9,838 nucleotides of DNA from CAYVXE01 sp964455375 (GTDB lineage Bacteria; Zhuqueibacterota; Zhuqueibacteria; Oceanimicrobiales; Oceanimicrobiaceae). How positions within the stretch are numbered: the stretch's first letter is position 1; each line of letters opens with the position of its first letter. The DNA lies in assembly GCA_964455375.1 (NCBI GenBank), contig CAYVXE010000147.1, positions 1 through 9,838 of the forward strand, written 5' to 3'. Below the pieces are notes generated by a model. That model made no database searches, had not been told where the DNA came from, and was given only the letters and a program-made list of their open reading frames with translations. The position numbers were made by a program, and so were the translations under genes. Below are positions 5,956 to 9,838 of the stretch, in pieces.

Positions 5956-7032
5956 TTAAACGTCGTTTTCTAATAGTCTAACTTGAGAAGGAGGAATGGT
6001 CAATGTAACCGGGCCGCCGACTTTTGATGTAAACTCCTTTTCTCCCACCAGATTTTTCATTCGCAACGTATGATCTTTTAGTTTGATTTCATAGTCTGCA
6101 ACGGCCCCGGAGAACGTGACCTTTTGCAAAATCCCGGTAAACGTGTTTTTACCGCTCTCCGTCCCGTTGGCAAATTTCAAACTTTCCGGCCTGATACTTA
6201 CGTCTACGAACGCCCCGGCCAGCAGAGTGACATTTGATTCCGGAGAATATTCAAGTGACAGTCCTCCGGAGATTTCGACCACATTCGGCCGGATCGACGC
6301 CAGTTTGCCGCTCAGAACATTGGAATTTCCCACAAAGGAGGCGACAAATTTCGTACGGGGCTGTCGATAAATTTCTTCCGGGCGACCTGTTTGCTGACAA
6401 ACCCCATGCCGCAGCACCGCCATACGATCAGATAGCGTGAGCGCTTCGTCCTGATCATGCGTCACATAGATCGTTGTGATGCCTAAACGCTGCTGCAGAT
6501 TCTTGATTTCCTCCCGTGTTTCTTCACGGAGTTTTGCATCGAGATTGCTGAGGGGCTCATCCAAAAGAAGAATTTCCGGCTCGATGACCACTGCCCGCGC
6601 CAAAGCCACCCGCTGCTGCTGTCCACCGGAAATTTCAGTTACTTTCCGTGCACCAAAACCGGTGAGATCCACGAGATCCAGAGCTTTTTTTACGCGCTTG
6701 TCAATTTCAGACTTTAAGACTTTGCGCGCGTTTAAACCGAAAGCGATATTTTCAAAAACCGTCATGTGCGGAAACAGCGCGAAATTCTGGAAAACCATTC
6801 CGGCATTTCGCAGACTGGGTTTAAGAAATGTGACATCCTTACCCCCAAACAGAATCTGACCGGACGAGGGAAACTCAAACCCGGCAATCATTCGCAGCGT
6901 CGTCGTTTTTCCACAGCCGCTGGGCCCCAGCAGGCTGAAGAACTCGCCTTGCTGAATATCAAAATTCAGATCCTTTACGGCTTGAACATCTCCGAAAGAT
7001 TTATTGAGATTTTTTAACGTCACCTTTGACAT
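5956..7032 (-). CDS. ABC importer ATPase with TOBE domain (FbpC/PotA-like)
   Basis: This 358-residue ATP-binding subunit powers the importer at the inner face of the membrane. Motifs in order are Walker A GPSGCGKTT (36-44), the Q-loop glutamine Q82, the signature ISGGQQQR (134-141), Walker B ILLLDEP (154-160), the D-loop SNLDAKL (162-168) and the switch histidine H192 in THDQDEA. The C-terminal part from about residue 235 is a TOBE-type regulatory domain, with SIRPESLKF at 279-287. All catalytic residues are intact. FALFPHMTVFENIAFGL places it with the ferric/polyamine/thiamine ATPases. The permease follows after 25 bases, so the two form an operon. The ATG has no obvious Shine-Dalgarno site, and no clear promoter is seen in the repeat-rich upstream gap. 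Confidence 0.95.
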   Translation of the reverse strand: MSKVTLKNLNKSFGDVQAVKDLNFDIQQGEFFSLLGPSGCGKTTTLRMIAGFEFPSSGQILFGGKDVTFLKPSLRNAGMVFQNFALFPHMTVFENIAFGLNARKVLKSEIDKRVKKALDLVDLTGFGARKVTEISGGQQQRVALARAVVIEPEILLLDEPLSNLDAKLREETREEIKNLQQRLGITTIYVTHDQDEALTLSDRMAVLRHGVCQQTGRPEEIYRQPRTKFVASFVGNSNVLSGKLASIRPNVVEISGGLSLEYSPESNVTLLAGAFVDVSIRPESLKFANGTESGKNTFTGILQKVTFSGAVADYEIKLKDHTLRMKNLVGEKEFTSKVGGPVTLTIPPSQVRLLENDV

Positions 7033-7089
7033 CGTGAGTGTCCGGTTAATAATATGCCTGTGAAAAATCCGGATTTACCAGATCAGTCG

Positions 7090-7124
7090 GGGTTGTCTAA
7101 AAAGTCAAGAAATATTGTCATTTC
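7090..7124 (+). repeat. Leader part of the composite repeat, copy 2
   Basis: This span aligns with the minus strand of 8647-8684. Both begin GGGTTGT, continue through an A-run and GTCAA, and end in the identical ten bases TTGTCATTTC (7115-7124). The differences are a few substitutions and single-base gaps. The part from 7094 to 7106 also matches 548-560. It is non-coding. Confidence 0.6.
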
Positions 7125-7147
7125 AAAACAGAGTTTCTCCGCAACCC

Positions 7148-7173
7148 TGTTCCAAAATAGAAATTTTGGAACA
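7148..7173. repeat. Perfect 11-bp hairpin with AGAA loop
   Basis: TGTTCCAAAAT (7148-7158) and ATTTTGGAACA (7163-7173) are exact reverse complements around a four-base loop. Both arms resemble the leader end of the composite repeat: TTTTGGAACAA occurs identically at 7164-7174 and 8671-8681. The stem is A+T-rich. On the + strand a T-run follows only after ten bases (7184-7190), and no gene on that strand needs ending here, so a terminator role is doubtful. Confidence 0.6.
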
Positions 7174-7324
7174 AGTATGTGCTGTTTTTTTGCTCTAATA
7201 GTACCATATTTTCATGAGCGCTGAACAGAGCTTTGTTCAACCATGTGGTTTCCAACTGTAACTCTCCATGCCTTTTCGGTAACCCATTGAACTTAGATTC
7301 TAAATGCCTTTCTTTTTGTCATTT

Positions 7325-7345
7325 TTTCTCTGTGAGCTCTGTGGC
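7325..7345 (-). repeat. CACAGAG-type dispersed repeat, inverted unit
   Basis: Read on the minus strand this is CCACAGAGCTCACAGAGA, the same pattern as the CCACAAAG units at 1783-1802 and 3141-3238. It is a short non-coding unit. Confidence 0.4.
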
Positions 7346-7436
7346 AATTTTCTGTTCAAATAGTGCCCAATTTGGAAAATAATCCTTAAAGTTGACGCCT
7401 ATGGGCGACTGCCGGAAGGAGCATACACGTTTGTTT

Positions 7437-7500
7437 TGTCACCTTGAGCGGAGCAAAGCGCAGTCGAAAGGTCTGACACCGGCACAGACCAGATTTCTCG
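7437..7500 (+). repeat. GAGCG-type dispersed repeat, copy 3
   Basis: The span begins TGTCACCTTGAGCGGAGC, continues through AGTCGAAAGGTCTGA and ends near ACCAGATTTCTCG, closely following the copy at 8584-8655. Perfect arms GGTCTG (7470-7475) and CAGACC (7485-7490) form a 6-bp stem. On the minus strand that stem is followed by TTT. It stands about 80-90 bases after the cupin stop and could weakly attenuate or end the DinB-cupin transcript. Confidence 0.6.
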
Positions 7501-7577
7501 TCAGGCGACTCCCTGATTTGTTCTATGTACTAAATTGTGCCTCCGGTGCTACGTTTAATTTGTGCTTTCCCTTTCTC

Positions 7578-7898
7578 TTAATCAATCTCTTCAAACAGGA
7601 TAAGTCTTACTTTTTCACCTTTCCCCAAAATAGCTTTGTGCTTATGTATGTCTCCTTTGGGTATCCAAAGTCCGTCCCCGCTTTTAAACCTGATTTCTTT
7701 GCCGGTAAGATTTATTTTAAACGTGCCGTCTAAAACGAATCCGGTGTGGCCCTTCGTGCACCAGTCGGCTTCAAAAAATCCCTCTGAAAATTCTGCTAAT
7801 CTGATTCGTTGCCGCTGGATTGAATATTCTTTATACCGAATTCCTTTAGCCGGGGTTATCCACTGCAAAGCCTCAAATTGAATCAGGTATTTATTCAT
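7578..7898 (-). CDS. Small single-domain cupin protein
   Basis: This 106-residue protein is one cupin beta-barrel. The first motif region is WCTKGHTGFVLDG (46-58), with H51 as the first possible metal ligand. The second is GDGLWIPKGDIHKH (74-87), with the P-x-G turn and H85. The first motif is degenerate: it has H51 but lacks the second histidine of the usual HxH pair. Metal binding and catalysis are therefore uncertain, and no reaction can be assigned. The ATG overlaps the DinB stop by eight bases (ATGAATAA), which indicates translational coupling, and GAGAG lies upstream inside the DinB gene. The two are very likely one operon. Small cupins of this kind may bind ligands, act as enzymes or have no known activity. 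Confidence 0.78.
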   Translation of the reverse strand: MNKYLIQFEALQWITPAKGIRYKEYSIQRQRIRLAEFSEGFFEADWCTKGHTGFVLDGTFKINLTGKEIRFKSGDGLWIPKGDIHKHKAILGKGEKVRLILFEEID

Positions 7899-8454
7899 CT
7901 AAAAACTCTCTGGTAAAATGCTCTTTTTGTTTGGGCCGTGAAAATTTATCTTTATTATAATCTACGGACTCCCCTTTTGGAATCGACAAACTTTGCCACT
8001 TCTCCCCCTGAATCATTTTACCGAGAAAAACAATTTGGCCGACATGGTAGGAATAGTGACTCAGTTGTCGGTTCAAGGCTTCAACAACGGTATGTCCCAT
8101 ATTTCTGATGTAAATAATCTTTTCTAAATCTCCAGGGTGCAGCGAATCGATGGCATGGTACAGACAATCCCACCCTTCAACCCATTTTTTCAGCAGGTCA
8201 TCTTTGGTTTTACTATCTGCCTCAAATTCAGCGTCCCGATCCCGCCAGTCTTTTTCGCCATCAGAATTCAAGAAATCCGTCCAGCGGGACATCATGTTTC
8301 CCCAGAGATGCTTCACGATAATCGCAATACTGTTGCTTGCATCGTTCGGTCGCCAGAAAAGTTTCTCCGCCGGCACTTGACCGATAGTTTTCTCACCAAG
8401 CATTTGATAGTATTCAAATTGCTTTCTGACACTTTGTAAGTAATCTTCCTTCAT
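7891..8454 (-). CDS. DinB/DUF1572-like four-helix metalloprotein
   Basis: This 187-residue protein looks like a member of the DinB/YfiT superfamily of metal-binding helical bundles, most like the DUF1572 group. The likely metal ligands are H49 in IVKHLWGNM together with H133 and H137 in LSHYSYHVGQIV; this spacing of three histidines is the superfamily hallmark. FWRPNDASNSIA (33-44) is the typical segment before the first histidine. Superfamily members include thiol-dependent transferases and many proteins of unknown role, so no reaction is assigned. The ATG follows GAGGT (8461-8465) by six bases, and a promoter with a perfect TATAAT lies just upstream. The cupin gene overlaps its end by eight bases. 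Confidence 0.82.
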   Translation of the reverse strand: MKEDYLQSVRKQFEYYQMLGEKTIGQVPAEKLFWRPNDASNSIAIIVKHLWGNMMSRWTDFLNSDGEKDWRDRDAEFEADSKTKDDLLKKWVEGWDCLYHAIDSLHPGDLEKIIYIRNMGHTVVEALNRQLSHYSYHVGQIVFLGKMIQGEKWQSLSIPKGESVDYNKDKFSRPKQKEHFTREFLDE

Positions 8455-8460
8455 CTAATT

Positions 8461-8509
8461 ACCTCATACAAACTATTTTGAATTATATTTCTCATTTTGG
8501 GGTTGTCCG
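8461..8509 (-). promoter_or_regulatory. Predicted promoter and ribosome-binding site of DinB-cupin
   Basis: On the minus strand TATAAT (plus 8482-8487) is a perfect -10 box. CGGACA (plus 8504-8509) stands 16 bases before it and matches TTGACA at four of six positions. Transcription would start near 8475, giving a leader of about 20 bases that contains GAGGT at 8461-8465. The -35 box overlaps the end of a repeat unit (8499-8508). Confidence 0.5.
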
Positions 8510-8684
8510 AGATGCCCTGATTTATCATTCTGATCCGGCAATTGCCCATGTGCGTCAACATAAGGGGCGTTCAACCACCATAGTGTCATCCCGAGCGGAG
8601 CGAAGCGTAGTCGAGGGGTCTGATTTAGGTGCAAACCAGATATCCCGAAATGACAACATTTTTTGACCTTTTTTGGAACAACCC
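8499..8684. repeat. Composite repeat bounded by GGGTTGT inverted ends, copy 4
   Basis: GGGTTGT at 8500-8506 and ACAACCC at 8678-8684 bracket this non-coding region. At its right end, 8647-8684 on the minus strand is the leader unit also seen at 7090-7124. Within it, 8584-8655 is the best-preserved GAGCG-type repeat: inverted ends TGTCAT (8584-8589) and ATGACA (8650-8655), three 5-base units GAGCG-GAGCG-AAGCG (8593-8607), then AGTCGAGGGGTCTGA. It fills most of the gap between the solute-binding protein and DinB genes. Confidence 0.6.
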
Positions 8685-8702
8685 TCTGTCCTTAATGTAA
8701 CT

Positions 8703-9740
8703 CTACCTGCCTTTGATATTTTGATCCCAATATTTCATCCACTCCTTTGTTTTCTCTGAAAACACCTGCCAGTCAATCGGCATAGGCTTAATCTTTTTTG
8801 TGGTGATCCATTGCGGCAACATGTCCTGTGGCACATCCTTTCTCGCCGGAATACGGAAATATGCTTTCGCCTGTTTTGCCAGGCCTTCCCGCGTGGTGAC
8901 AAATTCATAAAACTTTTTTGCCAATTCAGGATGTTTACAGTTTGCGACAACAGCAAGACCTTCTACAAGGACAGGCGTACCGCTTTTTGGAATAACGTAA
9001 CCAAACGGATATTCATAGACTTGTTTTTGCAGTTCAATATCCGGCATATTCCATACGGTTACCAGCGCTTCACGCCGTGCCACCTGCAAGTACATCAGCG
9101 TGGGATTCGCCGGGTAAGATTTTGTATTTGCATCCAATTGTCGCAGCCAATCGTAACCTTTTTTCGGCGAGCCTGTGTCACGATAAAAGCGCCAGATCAT
9201 CGCAGAAAAAATTGCCCGCATGGTGCCGGAGGCCAGCGGATCACGGATGCAAATTTTTCCCTTCCATTTGACGTCCAGCAGATCATCCCAATCCTGCGGA
9301 GCGGTTTCTTCATTTAAAACCTGTGAATTGAAGGCGATGACTTCTGGCGTTAAAAAGGTGCCGTACCAACGATCCAGAGAATCATGTTGTGTTGAATCAA
9401 CAGCATTTGCCCAGGATGGACGATACGGTTGCAACAATCCCTCCTTTGCCGCGTTCATAAAAAAGGATGACGGCGCCCCCCACCAGATGTCTGCCTGTGG
9501 ATTGCTTTTTTCTGACCGGATGCGATCGAGAACATCCTGTGAACCCATGTCCAGCCAATTTATGTTTACCCCCGGGTGAGTCTGCTCGAACTGTTTTGCA
9601 AAATCATCCAGCAGCTCCTTGCCGTGAGGAGAATAAATCACAAGACTTTTTGCAGTTTCGTTCTGGCAGGAAACCACAAATAAAAATAAAACCAGTAGAA
9701 TGGCAAATAAGACTGTATGGTGAAAAAATTTGAATTTCAT
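8703..9740 (-). CDS. ABC importer solute-binding lipoprotein (AfuA/FbpA-like)
   Basis: This 345-residue protein captures the substrate outside the inner membrane and delivers it to the permease. MKFKFFHHTV starts a lipoprotein signal peptide with a long hydrophobic core and the lipobox VVSC, so C25 is the likely lipidated residue; Q26 follows. The mature part reads as a two-lobe type II binding protein: SLVIYSPHGKELLDDF (32-47), ADIWWGAPSSFF (83-94), WYGTFLTPEVIAFNS (125-139) and the hinge-proximal WKGKICIRDPLASGT (159-173). Where ferric-binding FbpA has an adjacent tyrosine pair that holds iron, this protein reads VTVWNMPD (227-234), so iron is not assured. I chose the ATG at 9738-9740 because it gives a proper signal peptide; the longer frame to 9812 does not. 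The ATPase and permease lie downstream on the same strand. Confidence 0.88.
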   Translation of the reverse strand: MKFKFFHHTVLFAILLVLFLFVVSCQNETAKSLVIYSPHGKELLDDFAKQFEQTHPGVNINWLDMGSQDVLDRIRSEKSNPQADIWWGAPSSFFMNAAKEGLLQPYRPSWANAVDSTQHDSLDRWYGTFLTPEVIAFNSQVLNEETAPQDWDDLLDVKWKGKICIRDPLASGTMRAIFSAMIWRFYRDTGSPKKGYDWLRQLDANTKSYPANPTLMYLQVARREALVTVWNMPDIELQKQVYEYPFGYVIPKSGTPVLVEGLAVVANCKHPELAKKFYEFVTTREGLAKQAKAYFRIPARKDVPQDMLPQWITTKKIKPMPIDWQVFSEKTKEWMKYWDQNIKGR

Positions 9741-9783
9741 AATTTTCCGATAGTTTAATGCTGGACAAGAAAAATTAAGTTTA

Positions 9784-9812
9784 AAAATAAGCAAGCGGGC
9801 GTTGAAATGCAA
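9784..9812 (-). promoter_or_regulatory. Possible promoter of the solute-binding protein gene
   Basis: On the minus strand TTGCAT (plus 9807-9812) and TATTTT (plus 9784-9789) are separated by 17 bases, with a predicted start near 9777 and a leader of about 37 bases. The matches to consensus are three and four of six, so this is only a candidate. Confidence 0.28.
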
Positions 9813-9838
9813 CCCAAAAGTAGAACAGCTCTCGGGCG

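Larger units (their letters stand above)
7033..7577. other. 545-bp gene-free region between transporter and cupin genes
   Basis: No credible coding frame lies here; the + frame at 7392-7733 runs antisense into the cupin gene and crosses repeat DNA. The region holds a composite repeat (7090-7124), a perfect hairpin (7148-7173), an inverted CACAGAG-type unit (7325-7345) and a GAGCG-type repeat (7437-7500). The stretches 7190-7320 and 7501-7577 show nothing I recognise. Transcription of the ATPase-permease operon must start in this gap unless it reads through from the cupin gene. Confidence 0.65.

Noticed and set aside
7392..7733. 113-codon plus-strand frame in the gap and over the cupin gene.
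   Set aside because: It crosses a dispersed repeat and runs antisense through a well-supported cupin gene.
8478..8666. 62-codon plus-strand frame in the gap before the solute-binding protein gene.
   Set aside because: It lies wholly across the composite repeat and its peptide simply translates the GAGCG units.
9741..9812. 24-residue N-terminal extension of the solute-binding protein.
   Set aside because: It would bury the lipoprotein signal peptide behind a non-signal segment; the start at 9740 gives a normal signal peptide and lipobox.

Overview
This window is from a bacterial chromosome of moderate GC content. It carries eleven protein genes: one on the + strand at the left end and ten on the - strand. 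There are no rRNA or tRNA genes, phage genes, transposase genes or CRISPR arrays. The mix of ATG, GTG and TTG starts, partial use of Shine-Dalgarno sites and intergenic DNA rich in short dispersed repeats would fit a Calditrichota/KSB1- or Ignavibacteria-like member of the FCB group. That placement is only an impression from style; nothing in the window fixes the taxonomy.

Layout, left to right. A stand-alone CheY-like receiver (133-507, +) converges on a monofunctional proline dehydrogenase (634-1545, -). A 549-bp gene-free stretch follows, holding several repeat types. The last of these is a 139-bp MITE-like element (1954-2092) sitting exactly behind the stop codon of a D-2-hydroxyacid dehydrogenase (2095-3087, -). 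After a repeat-rich spacer come a DUF488/YeaO-like protein (3263-3628, -) and a single-domain rhodanese (3677-4087, -), which seem to have their own promoter at about 4140-4168. Next is the core of a binding-protein-dependent ABC importer: a fused two-domain permease (4224-5930, -) and its ATPase (5956-7032, -). A second 545-bp repeat-bearing gap follows, then an overlapping cupin/DinB pair (7578-8454, -). The window ends with a lipoprotein solute-binding protein (8703-9740, -) that probably serves the same importer.

How the genes fit together. Solute-binding lipoprotein, fused permease and TOBE-type ATPase make a complete importer of the ferric/thiamine/phosphonate/polyamine superfamily. The substrate is not settled: the binding protein lacks the adjacent tyrosine pair of classical ferric-binding proteins. 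Proline dehydrogenase and the hydroxyacid dehydrogenase are ordinary catabolic or housekeeping enzymes. The DinB/cupin and rhodanese/DUF488 pairs are small accessory operons of unknown role.

I see no convincing new multi-gene system. The most interesting content is non-coding: a MITE-like element with perfect 12-bp terminal inverted repeats and a 5-bp flanking duplication, and a composite dispersed repeat recurring at about 548-601, 7090-7173, 7437-7500 and 8499-8684.
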